This document shows, piece after piece, positions 16,258-24,790 of a stretch of DNA of 64,000 nucleotides (positions are counted from its first letter, which is position 1; every line of letters starts with the position of its first letter). Under the pieces are notes generated by a model. It saw only the letters and a list, made by a program, of their open reading frames with translations. It made no database searches and had not been told where the DNA came from. Source of the stretch: Oscillospiraceae bacterium (GTDB lineage Bacteria > Bacillota > Clostridia > Saccharofermentanales > Saccharofermentanaceae); assembly GCA_902780785.1 (NCBI GenBank), contig CACZGS010000005.1, forward strand, positions 223,453 through 287,452. The letters are read 5' to 3'. A program made the translations under genes and the position numbers.

Positions 16258-17370
16258 TCAGGCAAATTCCAGATCACCGAACAACGGGCTGTTCGTCTGA
16301 CCTGCGTTATTGATGAAACGCTTAAGATCTTCAGGAACTCTGCATCTCTGAAGTGCAGTGTCTCTTGTGATCATGTTGCGCTTAACAAGCTCTGCAAGAT
16401 AGAAATCAAGAGGGCACATACCCTGCTGAAGGCTCGTAGCGATCGTAGAGTCGATCTGGTATGTCTTACCTTCACGGATATTGTTCTTGATAGCATCGTT
16501 GGAGATCATGATCTCGAAAGCAGCGCATCTGCCTCCGCCGATTCTCTGTACGAGTGTCTGACAGATAACGGCAACAAGACAAGTAGCGAGCTGAACTCTG
16601 ATCTGATCCTGCTGATGCGGGGGATAAACGTCGATGATACGGTTAACTGTATCAGCAGCGGAGGACGTATGGAGTGTTGAAAGAACCAGGTGTCCTGTTT
16701 CGGCTGCGGTAATAGCAGTAGAGATTGTATCAAGGTCACGCATTTCTCCGACGAGGATGATATCCGGGTCCTCACGGAGAGCAGCTCTGAGTGCGTTGGC
16801 GAATGAGAGTGTATCCTCGTGGATTTCTCTCTGGTTGATCATAGCTTCTCCGTGCATATGGAGATACTCGATAGGTTCCTCAAGAGTGAGGATATGGCAC
16901 TTCTTGCTCATGTTTACGTGTCCGATCATGGCAGCAAGAGTTGTTGACTTACCTGAACCCGTAGGGCCTGTAACGAGGATAAGTCCTCTCGGTTTCATAA
17001 CGAGATCCTTAAATACATTAGGGAGACCCAACTGCTCACATGTAGGAATTTCATTTGTAATTGTTCTGGCAGCAAGTGCATAAGTACCACGCTGCTTAAA
17101 TACGTTACATCTGAAACGGCTGAAGTTCTCAACAATGTAAGAGAAGTCGATCTCACCTCTCTCGTTCAGATACTGCTGTCTTGACTTGTCGATCATGGAC
17201 TTGCAAAGATACTCGGTATCTGCAGCTGTCAGCGGCTGATTGCCCAACGGCATCAACATACCGTCAACACGAATCATTGGCGGCAATCCAACTGTAATAT
17301 GGGTATCGGATGCCCCCATTCTTACCGATTCAGCCAAAATCGATTCGATCGATAAACTAAATCCTTCCAC
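16258..17370 (-). CDS. pilT: PilT pilus retraction ATPase
   Basis: PilT is a hexameric ATPase powering pilus retraction and twitching. The 370-residue product shows Walker A GPTGSGKS at residues 135-142, the Asp box LTLEEPIEYLH, Walker B IILVGEMRDLDT and the His box GHLVLSTLHTSSA. The AIRNLIRE-type C-terminal motif is present as a variant. The GTG at 17370 is used with AGGAGG nine bases upstream. PilT distinguishes a retractable pilus from a pure type II secretion-like system. It is 18 bases after pilB. Confidence 0.93.
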   Translation of the reverse strand: MEGFSLSIESILAESVRMGASDTHITVGLPPMIRVDGMLMPLGNQPLTAADTEYLCKSMIDKSRQQYLNERGEIDFSYIVENFSRFRCNVFKQRGTYALAARTITNEIPTCEQLGLPNVFKDLVMKPRGLILVTGPTGSGKSTTLAAMIGHVNMSKKCHILTLEEPIEYLHMHGEAMINQREIHEDTLSFANALRAALREDPDIILVGEMRDLDTISTAITAAETGHLVLSTLHTSSAADTVNRIIDVYPPHQQDQIRVQLATCLVAVICQTLVQRIGGGRCAAFEIMISNDAIKNNIREGKTYQIDSTIATSLQQGMCPLDFYLAELVKRNMITRDTALQRCRVPEDLKRFINNAGQTNSPLFGDLEFA

Positions 17371-17387
17371 GTTTAAAAACCTCCTTA

Positions 17388-19052
17388 TCAGTCAATCGTG
17401 TAAGCTACTCTGTTAAGCTCGCTGACCGTCGTAATGCCTTCAAGTACGAGGTCTCTTGCGGAATCCTGAAGCATCTGTGTGCCTTCAGTGACAGCGAGTG
17501 CGCGCATTTCATCCTCGCTTGCTCTCTTCTCGAGCAAAGCCTTCATCTTCATGGTTATGATTACGATCTCATGAATAGCGATACGTCCCTTATAACCCTT
17601 CTCGTTACACTCTGTGCAACCCTTACCACGATAGAGCTTCTGGCCTTCGTCGAGTCTCAGATACTGCTTATCGCTGAGATCAGGATCATAAGATTCTCTG
17701 CAGTTGGTGCAGATACGGCGAACGAGACGCTGGGATACAACGCCGACCAATGCGGAGGATACCATGTAAGGCTCCAGACCCATGTCGACGAGACGGTTGA
17801 TGGAAGATACAGCGTCGTTCGTGTGGATTGTACTGAATACGAGGTGTCCGGTGATAGCAGCTCTCATTGCGATCTCAGCAGTCTCACCGTCACGGATCTC
17901 ACCGACGAGGATAATATCAGGGTCCTGACGCAAGATGGATCTGAGACCACTCGCGAATGTCATTCCGGCCTTAACATTAACCTGGCACTGGTTGAGTCCC
18001 GGGATCCTGATTTCTACAGGGTCCTCAACTGTAATGATATTAACTTCATCAGTATTTTTCTCTGAAAGAAGTGTATAAAGCGTTGTTGTCTTACCTGAAC
18101 CCGTAGGACCTGAGATAAGGACGATTCCCTGAGGGACCTTGATCATCTTATCGATCATCTCATTGTTACGGTCGCTGATACCCAGATATTTTCTGTTCAG
18201 GTTAGCGTCGTTCTTGGCAAGGATACGGATAACGGTCTTCTCACCTGTAACGCAGGGAAGGATGGATACACGCATGTCCACGTCCTCTCCGTTGATTACT
18301 GTCGTGATACGGCCGTCCTGAGGAATACGCTTCTCGGCGATGTTCATACCGCCAAGGATCTTGATTCTTGTTGTGATGGCGTCCTTAGCGGAAATAGGGT
18401 TGCTCATTACTTCCTGCATGACACCGTCGATTCTGATACGAACTCTTACTCGGTCTTCGAGAGGTTCGATATGGATATCTGATGAGCCTGAACGGATAGC
18501 GTAGTCGATCATTGAGTTAACGAGCTTAACTACAGGAGCACTGTTAACTGCTTCCGAGAGTTCGCTGTCGTCATCAAGTGTATCGCTTGCAAGGCTCGTT
18601 CCGAGCTCTTCAGCAGCCTTGTTGGCATTCTCTCTTCCATAGTGGACTTTGATAGCATCGATTATGGAAGTATGGGTAGCGAGCATCAGTGAGATCTGAT
18701 ATCCGGTCTGGAACTGAAGCTCATCTTCAATAGTAATGTTCATCGGGTCATCGATAGCAACAACCAGGTTATCGCCATCAAAGCCGATCGGGAAAACTAC
18801 ATTGTCTTCGCAGAATTTCTGTGTTAATAAAGCCGTCGCTTTAGGATCTACATCAATACCCGACAAATCAATGATCGGATAATTGTACTGGCTGGAGACC
18901 GCTCTCAAAATGTCGAATTCCGACATGAGACCGCTCTCTACGATAACTTCACCAAGACGTTTTCCGGTTTCTTTTTGAACGCTTAGTACTTCTGCAAGTT
19001 CGGTGGCATTTAGGAAGCCGCTCTCGACCAGAATATCACCTAATCTCTTCAT
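17388..19052 (-). CDS. pilB: PilB/GspE pilus extension ATPase
   Basis: PilB powers pilin polymerisation. The 554-residue product has the N-terminal GspE domain (about 1-140), then the RecA-like core: Walker A GPTGSGKT at 315-322, TVEDPVE Asp box, Walker B ILVGEIRD ending at 388 and His box STIHTNDA. A zinc-binding tetracysteine (Cys448, 451, 479, 482) is intact. MshEN-type c-di-GMP binding motifs RLGDxLVExGxL occur at the N-terminus (residues 3-14 and again near 32-43), so direct c-di-GMP control is possible. It is the first gene of the pilus run, with a promoter at 19141-19169. Confidence 0.93.
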   Translation of the reverse strand: MKRLGDILVESGFLNATELAEVLSVQKETGKRLGEVIVESGLMSEFDILRAVSSQYNYPIIDLSGIDVDPKATALLTQKFCEDNVVFPIGFDGDNLVVAIDDPMNITIEDELQFQTGYQISLMLATHTSIIDAIKVHYGRENANKAAEELGTSLASDTLDDDSELSEAVNSAPVVKLVNSMIDYAIRSGSSDIHIEPLEDRVRVRIRIDGVMQEVMSNPISAKDAITTRIKILGGMNIAEKRIPQDGRITTVINGEDVDMRVSILPCVTGEKTVIRILAKNDANLNRKYLGISDRNNEMIDKMIKVPQGIVLISGPTGSGKTTTLYTLLSEKNTDEVNIITVEDPVEIRIPGLNQCQVNVKAGMTFASGLRSILRQDPDIILVGEIRDGETAEIAMRAAITGHLVFSTIHTNDAVSSINRLVDMGLEPYMVSSALVGVVSQRLVRRICTNCRESYDPDLSDKQYLRLDEGQKLYRGKGCTECNEKGYKGRIAIHEIVIITMKMKALLEKRASEDEMRALAVTEGTQMLQDSARDLVLEGITTVSELNRVAYTID

Positions 19053-19140
19053 CGAACCCTCCCGATCAGTCTAAAAAATTTACACTCAAGTAATGCACAC
19101 AAAACAGACAGGCGCACTTCGCCCAAGCATAGATGTTAGA

Positions 19141-19169
19141 ACTATACAACAGAATCGAGTAAATAACAA
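19141..19169 (-). promoter_or_regulatory. Candidate promoter of the pilB operon
   Basis: On the minus strand TTGTTA (19169-19164) and TATAGT (19146-19141) have a 17-base spacer. The leader of about 80 bases holds a small GGCG/CGCC hairpin. No c-di-GMP riboswitch consensus was recognised in it. Confidence 0.45.
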
Positions 19170-19252
19170 GTTTAAAAGACAAATTGCACAAAAAAGATAT
19201 TTGACAATCTTGTGTCGGAGGCATTACAGGCTTCTCTTCGATAATTGGTGTT

Positions 19253-19280
19253 TTGTATCTCCGCGAAAAGATTGTATAAT
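19253..19280 (+). promoter_or_regulatory. Promoter of yebC
   Basis: TTGTAT (19253-19258) and TATAAT (19275-19280) with a 16-base spacer lie about 40 bases before the yebC ATG. Confidence 0.55.
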
Positions 19281-19320
19281 TATTGATTATATTAATAAGT
19301 ATACATCTGGAGGAATGTTA

Positions 19321-20046
19321 ATGTCAGGTCATTCTAAGTGGAGCAACATCAGAAGAAAAAAAGAGGCATCCGATGCAGCTAAGGGAGCTGTATTTACCAA
19401 ATTTGCCAAAGAAATCGCAGTAGCTGTTAAAGCCGGAGGTCCTGACCCGGCGGGAAATTCCAGACTTAAAGTAGTCGTAGCTAAAGCAAAGGCTGCCAAC
19501 ATGCCTAATGACAATATCAACCGTGCCATCAAGAAGGCTGCTGAAGCCGGTGAAGGCGATGATTATGAAGAGATCACATACGAAGGTTATGGTCCTGCAG
19601 GAGTTGCCATCATGGTAAAGACCCTGACCAATAACCGCAACCGTACAGCTGCCGATCTCAGACATATCTTCGATAAGAACGGCGGTAACCTGGGCGTTGA
19701 CGGTTCCGTTTCCTTCCTTTTCAACGAAAAGGGAACGATCCTTATCTCAAAGGAAGATTACGAGGACGAGGATCAGGTAATGGCAGACGCTCTCGATTGC
19801 GGCGCTTCCGATTTTGATTCCGACGACGAATTCTACATCATCTCAACTGCAACATCAGACTACTATGATGTCCGTGATGCACTTGAAGCTAAGAACTACA
19901 CCATCGCAGATTCAACACTCGGCCCGGTTGCTATGACCACTGCTGAGGTAACAGATCCAGATGCGGTCGCTCAGCTTGAGAAGATGCTCGATATGATGGA
20001 TGAGAACGAGGATATCCAGGAAGTCTTCCATAACTGGAACGGTTAA
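19321..20046 (+). CDS. yebC: YebC/PmpR family protein
   Basis: YebC-family proteins were long annotated as transcriptional regulators, and some have been linked to relieving ribosome stalling. The 241-residue product begins MSGHSKWSNIRRKKEASDAA with the invariant HSKW and is highly conserved throughout (AKAANMPNDNINRAIKKA, then the EGYGPGGV-like GYGPAGVAIMV). The ATG at 19321 is chosen: GGAGG is seven bases upstream, whereas the ATG at 19315 would be too close, and codons further upstream are unrelated. Length is standard. Twelve bases separate it from the P-loop/Asp23 gene, so the two are cotranscribed. Confidence 0.95.
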   Translation: MSGHSKWSNIRRKKEASDAAKGAVFTKFAKEIAVAVKAGGPDPAGNSRLKVVVAKAKAANMPNDNINRAIKKAAEAGEGDDYEEITYEGYGPAGVAIMVKTLTNNRNRTAADLRHIFDKNGGNLGVDGSVSFLFNEKGTILISKEDYEDEDQVMADALDCGASDFDSDDEFYIISTATSDYYDVRDALEAKNYTIADSTLGPVAMTTAEVTDPDAVAQLEKMLDMMDENEDIQEVFHNWNG

Positions 20047-20058
20047 AGGACTTTAGAT

Positions 20059-21120
20059 TTGGACAACCATGACGAGTTAAAACAAGAGCAGAATCAGACA
20101 CAAAGCGCTCCGGTGGCGCGCAAGACTTTGTTGTCTGAATTCAAGGGAACTCTTAAAAGATTCGACAGGTCCAATCCTTCAAATCAGAATGTCTATTCTG
20201 AATACCCTTCCCAAAGCTTTGAACGTAACCTTGAGCTGATACTGTCCAGTGAACAGTTGACGCGCGAGGTTCTTTCCAATATTGCGATAATCGCCTTTGT
20301 CGGACCATCCGGTACAGGTAAGAGTACCCGTGCTATCAAAGTAGCCAGAGATAACAATATCTACTACATAATCGATGACGGCCTCCTTATCAACGGAAGC
20401 CGTATCGTTGCGGGCACTTCCGCAAAAAAGGCTCCAACAAAGATGGAATCTGTAAGGCAGGCCATCTTTGTCGATCCTACAAGATCCGAAGTGATGCGCC
20501 GTGCCCTGATCGAATCAATGCCCAGAGCCCTGATGATCCTGGGCACTTCAGATTCGATGCTCAGCAAGATCTGTGAGAACCTCTGGCTCAACCAGCCTTC
20601 AATGCTCATCAGGATCGAGGACGTATCGACTGAAGAAGAAAGGCGTTTGGCCCGTACCACCAGAGTTACCGAAGGTATGCATACGATCCCTGTTCCGAGC
20701 ATGGAGATCAAGCATGAGTTCTCAGGTTACTTCTCGGATCCTTTCAGTAAGTTAAGACAGAGATTTGACCGTGAGCGAGGTGTAACCCCGCTTGCGCCTG
20801 ACTCTGACAGAACAGTCGTAAGACCTACCTTCTCTTCACTCGGTTCATATTCTATTTCCGACGAGGCTATTCTCGACCTGATCAAGATAGTCCTTAAGGA
20901 TGTGCCGGGATTTGCTGAAGTCACATCATTTAAGACAGAGAAGCAGACTTTCGGCGTTATGATCAGCCTTGATCTGGCTCTTTATTACGGTTACGACGCA
21001 CAGAAAGTTTTGGAGACAGCCCAGCAGAAGGTTGGCAACGCTGTCGAAGAATTCACTTCAATAACAATGAATGGCGTAAATGTCAGAGCTAACCGCCTGA
21101 TGCATTTACCTAAGCCATAA
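20059..21120 (+). CDS. P-loop NTPase fused to an Asp23/DUF322-like domain
   Basis: Function unknown. The 353-residue protein has a hydrophilic N-terminus (about 1-60), a P-loop NTPase region with Walker A GPSGTGKST at residues 82-90, a core to about 250 and a C-terminal ~70-residue segment (from about 280) that looks like an Asp23/Gls24 domain: predicted beta strands, DLALYYGYDAQKVLETAQQKVGNAV helix. Asp23 domains usually occur as small single-domain envelope or fatty-acid-associated proteins. Translation starts at TTG 20059 with AAAGGA eight bases upstream. It sits between yebC and DUF6062, 13 bases apart. Confidence 0.7.
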   Translation: MDNHDELKQEQNQTQSAPVARKTLLSEFKGTLKRFDRSNPSNQNVYSEYPSQSFERNLELILSSEQLTREVLSNIAIIAFVGPSGTGKSTRAIKVARDNNIYYIIDDGLLINGSRIVAGTSAKKAPTKMESVRQAIFVDPTRSEVMRRALIESMPRALMILGTSDSMLSKICENLWLNQPSMLIRIEDVSTEEERRLARTTRVTEGMHTIPVPSMEIKHEFSGYFSDPFSKLRQRFDRERGVTPLAPDSDRTVVRPTFSSLGSYSISDEAILDLIKIVLKDVPGFAEVTSFKTEKQTFGVMISLDLALYYGYDAQKVLETAQQKVGNAVEEFTSITMNGVNVRANRLMHLPKP

Positions 21121-21133
21121 ATCGGAGGATAAG

Positions 21134-21889
21134 ATGGAAAAGATCTACATGATCCCTGTAAATGATGCATACAGCGAACACTCGGGCTGCCCGATATGCA
21201 GACTTCGCGACAAAGCAGAGAATAATTATCTTGAGTATTATCTCGGACCTTCTTTGATGGAACCTGATACACGCAAGATAACCAACAAGACAGGTTTCTG
21301 CCCTGTACACATGGGTAAGCTCAACAAAGCAGTAACCAACAGACTCGGCTTGGGTCTTGTTATGCATACTCATCTGAAGGACTTCGATGAGGATCTTAAT
21401 CCCAAGCTAAAGGCAGCGATCCCTGCCAAGGCCGGCCTTATCAAAGGCAGAAGTTCTGAATATAAGCAGAAACTGAACAGCGTGGCTGACCTTATCGAGA
21501 AGAGGATCAACCTCTGCCCTATCTGCGACAATCTTAACGATGCGATGGGACACTATGTTGAAGTCATCTGCTGGATGTTCTCCCACGATAAGGACTTTAA
21601 GGAAAAGTTCTTAAATGCCGAATTCCATTGCCTTCCTCACACAGTCTTACTTTTAAGACAGGCAGCCAAGCTCTCACAGAATGAAGCTTCAGATTTTGTT
21701 GAAGCGCTCTATGTGAATAACAAAGAGACTTTTGATGCCCTGATTTCTGATGTCGAATATTTCACATTGAAGTTTGACTACAGAAATACGGATAAGCCGT
21801 GGGGAACAAGCAAGAATTCGATCCAGCGTTCAATGAGATTCTTATCTTCCGACGGGAGGGATTTTGATGAACAACAATCCAAGAAATGA
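21134..21889 (+). CDS. DUF6062 family cysteine-rich protein
   Basis: A 251-residue cytoplasmic protein of unknown function. It carries two copies of a Cys/His pattern: SGCPICRLRD near residue 18 with FCPVHM near 56, and LCPICDNLND near 133 with CLPHT near 168. These pairs look like two zinc-binding units. The middle and C-terminus are helical and charged. The ATG at 21134 follows GGAGG. Its 3' end overlaps the next gene by 23 bases, so the DsrE-like protein is probably translationally coupled. Confidence 0.7.
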   Translation: MEKIYMIPVNDAYSEHSGCPICRLRDKAENNYLEYYLGPSLMEPDTRKITNKTGFCPVHMGKLNKAVTNRLGLGLVMHTHLKDFDEDLNPKLKAAIPAKAGLIKGRSSEYKQKLNSVADLIEKRINLCPICDNLNDAMGHYVEVICWMFSHDKDFKEKFLNAEFHCLPHTVLLLRQAAKLSQNEASDFVEALYVNNKETFDALISDVEYFTLKFDYRNTDKPWGTSKNSIQRSMRFLSSDGRDFDEQQSKK

Positions 21890-22289
21890 TCTTGAATTTT
21901 CAGACAGCACACTTCTTGATGTAATGCCTGAGAAGGTTGATGAAGATATTGCCACGAAATATGTACTCATCAAGCATGACTACTATTCAACCGATTCCGA
22001 TCACGGCCGTGAGATCCTTGCCGGGTTTATAACAAACCTTGCAGATTCATCCTACAATTCTGTTGTTGTTTATCTGATCGATAAGGGCGTTAAGCTTCTT
22101 GATGAGGAAAACCCGCTTTTTGATAAGATGCTCCGTCTTATTGAGAAATCTGAGACATTAATAGTAACTGAGGAAAGTATTGATCTTTATAATGTCAGTT
22201 TCTCGAAAACACAGAAGATCTCCGTTGAATCCATAATGTCAGTCACAGAAGATATTACATATTTGGATAATCTATTAACACTGGAGTGA
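21867..22289 (+). CDS. DsrE-like (YedF C-terminal type) protein lacking cysteines
   Basis: A 140-residue protein with the fold signature of the DsrE family: the helix SDHGREILAGFITNLAD, the strand SVVVYLIDKGVKL, then the ETLIVTEESIDLYNV segment. In YedF-type proteins the last strand holds SCGTCLDFY; here the cysteines are replaced by Glu and Ser. The product contains no Cys at all, so a persulfide-carrier role is unlikely. The ATG at 21867 is preceded by GGGAGGG six bases away and replaces a nearby TTG. It overlaps the DUF6062 gene and is followed by a terminator. Confidence 0.65.
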   Translation: MNNNPRNDLEFSDSTLLDVMPEKVDEDIATKYVLIKHDYYSTDSDHGREILAGFITNLADSSYNSVVVYLIDKGVKLLDEENPLFDKMLRLIEKSETLIVTEESIDLYNVSFSKTQKISVESIMSVTEDITYLDNLLTLE

Positions 22290-22320
22290 ACTGATAAAAC
22301 TGAAAAACTAATAAATAACT

Positions 22321-22355
22321 AAGGGGTTGCCTCGATTGAGACAACCCCTTTTATT
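22321..22355 (+). terminator. Terminator after the yebC operon, also facing pilX
   Basis: Arms 22321-22333 and 22338-22350 (AAGGGGTTGCCTC and GAGACAACCCCTT) form a 13-bp stem with one C-A mismatch on the plus strand, followed by TTTTATTTTATTT. On the minus strand the mismatch becomes a G-U pair, but the following bases are less U-rich. Confidence 0.85.
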
Positions 22356-22385
22356 TTATTTGTTTTTATCAGCCTGCTATGAATC

Positions 22386-24605
22386 TTAGTAGTAGTAGAT
22401 GATATCAGCTACAGAATACTTTGACTTAGCGATTCTCTGCTTAGGCTTCGATACCTCAGAGATAGGCTGCGGGCAGTAAGGCATACAGAAGTCGCCGGAT
22501 GACTGGTCAGTAAGTGTAGAGAAACCATTATTGTTATCGAAAGTATGGAAACCCTGGCACTCGATTCTGCCGTAGATGTTTTGACGTGTCTTTGTATTAG
22601 CAGGACCGCCGCCGCCGGTACCTGTGATAGGACCGAAGTTGGAGTTACCGTACAAACCAACATATGCTTCGATCGTTACATTCGGGCCGAGGGCCATTGC
22701 ATTGCTTCCGACACCGTAGATGAAGAAGCAAGGTCTTGCAATACTGTCGTAGTACTTAGAATAATCGATTACTGTAGAACCCTTCTTGTAATCATTGCTC
22801 CAGTAACTTCCGGTAAGAGCATGCTTACTTTCAGATTCCCAGTTGTGGCTCTTAATGTAGCTGATCAAAGAGCTGGAACTACTGCAGTTAGGTCTGCCGG
22901 GTACTGAGATGAAACCACAAGAGCAAAGGATATTCTTACCGCCGTCTGCATCAAGCTTATCGTTGTTATGACCAAGCTGGATCTTTGCACCGCTCTCAAA
23001 GACAATAATTACAGGCTTTGTCTCATCGGGGTTGAAGATAGCGAAGATGACTCCTCTTAAGTAGAACTTCGTATTCTTTTTGAAGTAGAAACGATATTCA
23101 TCACCCTTGGATCCGTCAATGGTAAGAACGATAGGATTATATCTGTATGACTCGCCACCAGCTGATACAGATGTAGCATTTTCATTTGAACCGGTAACAT
23201 AATAGTATCCAGGCTCAAGATATGTAGAAGTATTTATAGTATCAATCTTAAGAACCTTGTCCTTTTTACCATCAGTACCGATCTTATAAGCAGGATACTC
23301 TTTTGTAAGAGGGTGAACGATATACTTCTTTCCGTTAGGAATAGGCTGACCATGTGTAAATTTCGTTCCTGTGTTAGGTTCATATGTGTCATAAGCGAGA
23401 GTTACTGTACCATCACTTGTAAGAACGTCACCGTCAGGGCAGAGCTTGCAGAAAACAGAATCTGCTGTCGGGAACGGATTGTTTGTCGAACTGTAATCCC
23501 AGCTCTGATATCTCTTAACGTTCTTAGCAATAGAATCCGGCACATTGCTGTATGCGGCATTACTTACATCATAAGTAACATTGGAATGACCTTTCTGACC
23601 GGTTACTGTCTGAACCTTAGAGCCGCCGGAAGTAATGCAGTTACCCTGTGCATCAACAAAGTAGCAGTTTCTTCCGTTCTTCTTTACTACGTCTCTGATC
23701 TTTCCGTTCTGGTCATTGGTGTCATTCTGAACAGATCTTCCTGAGAAGACAAAGTTTGTGCCCTTGATTCCATCACCCCAAAGGTCGATGTTACCGGCAG
23801 AATTAAGTCCCATACCCGGAGTATTACCGCTACCGATGAAGTAGATGTCACCCTTAATTGTCATTGAAGATCTGCCGACCATCTTAGCGCCGTTGAGGAA
23901 GATAACTCTGTTGTGATATGTATCACCACCGCCTAAAGCGATGCTGGATGCGTCGTTACCGAAGACTACATCAGAGAAGAACTGTGAGTCAGATGTCTGA
24001 GCATAAACGCCGCCTCTCATAACGATGTTGTTGTCAGTAGGTCTGCCGATAGCGGGATTCCACATACCGACACCTGATGTAAACTTCAACTCGGCAATTC
24101 CTACGCCGCCGGCAACTTCGATCTGGTTCTTGAACTGTGAACCGAAGACAGGATCAGAAGATTCAGACTTAAGAACAACCTGAACATTCTCTGTTGTGTC
24201 GCCGATAGTTGTTGAGAAATCGCAGTAAACGAAATCACCATCAGTAGGATCGGGATAAATATCAAGGTAGGTGCAGTTATTTTCAGCTGTAGACATACCA
24301 GGAACGTTATCTACAACCATCTTAACCTTCTGCTTTCCGGCACCGTGAGTCTTGCCCATGATAGCTTCGAGGTCATTATCGGTAATTTCCTGCATCTTAA
24401 GAGCTTCCAGGAAAACTTCGGAAGCAGCAGTAACCGTAAGACGAGCCTGGCTCTGATATGCTGTGGAATACAGACGGCGTCTTGTTGCCTGTGTGAGCAT
24501 CATAGCAGATGCAATGAAGATCATTGCGAGTGCCAGAATGAGAACAACAATAACAAGAATTGCGCCCTTCTTGCTCTTCTTTGACTTAACTAATCTTTTA
24601 ATCAT
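22386..24605 (-). CDS. Large PilX-like pilus-associated protein
   Basis: The 739-residue product starts with a basic segment SKKSKKG, a hydrophobic helix AILVIVVLILALAM and RRRLYSTAYQSQARL, the layout of PilX N-terminal domains. Unlike true prepilins it has Ile, not Glu, at position +5. The body (about 200-560) is Gly/Asn/Asp-rich with repeated short strands, suggesting a beta-helix-like extracellular domain. ATG 24605 is used because AGGAAGG lies eight bases upstream; GTG 24614 would be nearer to that site. It has its own promoter. The role is probably a large minor pilus component or adhesin near the pilus locus. Confidence 0.72.
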   Translation of the reverse strand: MIKRLVKSKKSKKGAILVIVVLILALAMIFIASAMMLTQATRRRLYSTAYQSQARLTVTAASEVFLEALKMQEITDNDLEAIMGKTHGAGKQKVKMVVDNVPGMSTAENNCTYLDIYPDPTDGDFVYCDFSTTIGDTTENVQVVLKSESSDPVFGSQFKNQIEVAGGVGIAELKFTSGVGMWNPAIGRPTDNNIVMRGGVYAQTSDSQFFSDVVFGNDASSIALGGGDTYHNRVIFLNGAKMVGRSSMTIKGDIYFIGSGNTPGMGLNSAGNIDLWGDGIKGTNFVFSGRSVQNDTNDQNGKIRDVVKKNGRNCYFVDAQGNCITSGGSKVQTVTGQKGHSNVTYDVSNAAYSNVPDSIAKNVKRYQSWDYSSTNNPFPTADSVFCKLCPDGDVLTSDGTVTLAYDTYEPNTGTKFTHGQPIPNGKKYIVHPLTKEYPAYKIGTDGKKDKVLKIDTINTSTYLEPGYYYVTGSNENATSVSAGGESYRYNPIVLTIDGSKGDEYRFYFKKNTKFYLRGVIFAIFNPDETKPVIIVFESGAKIQLGHNNDKLDADGGKNILCSCGFISVPGRPNCSSSSSLISYIKSHNWESESKHALTGSYWSNDYKKGSTVIDYSKYYDSIARPCFFIYGVGSNAMALGPNVTIEAYVGLYGNSNFGPITGTGGGGPANTKTRQNIYGRIECQGFHTFDNNNGFSTLTDQSSGDFCMPYCPQPISEVSKPKQRIAKSKYSVADIIYYY

Positions 24606-24697
24606 AAGAAGCACCTTCCTTCTTTATGGTCTTAAGTTACTTATTTTACTGCGTTTGGCGGGAATACCCCGCACAATTCACCTAATTATCTGAGCCT

Positions 24698-24726
24698 ATT
24701 TTATGACATCTCCGTTCAAATTTCAA
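24698..24726 (-). promoter_or_regulatory. Promoter of the PilX-like gene
   Basis: On the minus strand TTGAAA (24726-24721) and TAAAAT (24703-24698) have a 17-base spacer. Confidence 0.55.
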
Positions 24727-24757
24727 CAGAAAATTCGAATTTTGCTAACTATTTTTA

Positions 24758-24790
24758 CATAGTTTGTTAACATTTTGTTTACAAACTATG
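24758..24790. repeat. Inverted repeat overlapping the exonuclease stop codon
   Basis: Arms CATAGTTTGT (24758-24767) and ACAAACTATG (24781-24790) are perfect complements around a 13-base AT-rich loop. No clear U-run follows on the minus strand, so termination would be weak. It lies between the exonuclease gene and the pilX promoter. Confidence 0.4.
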
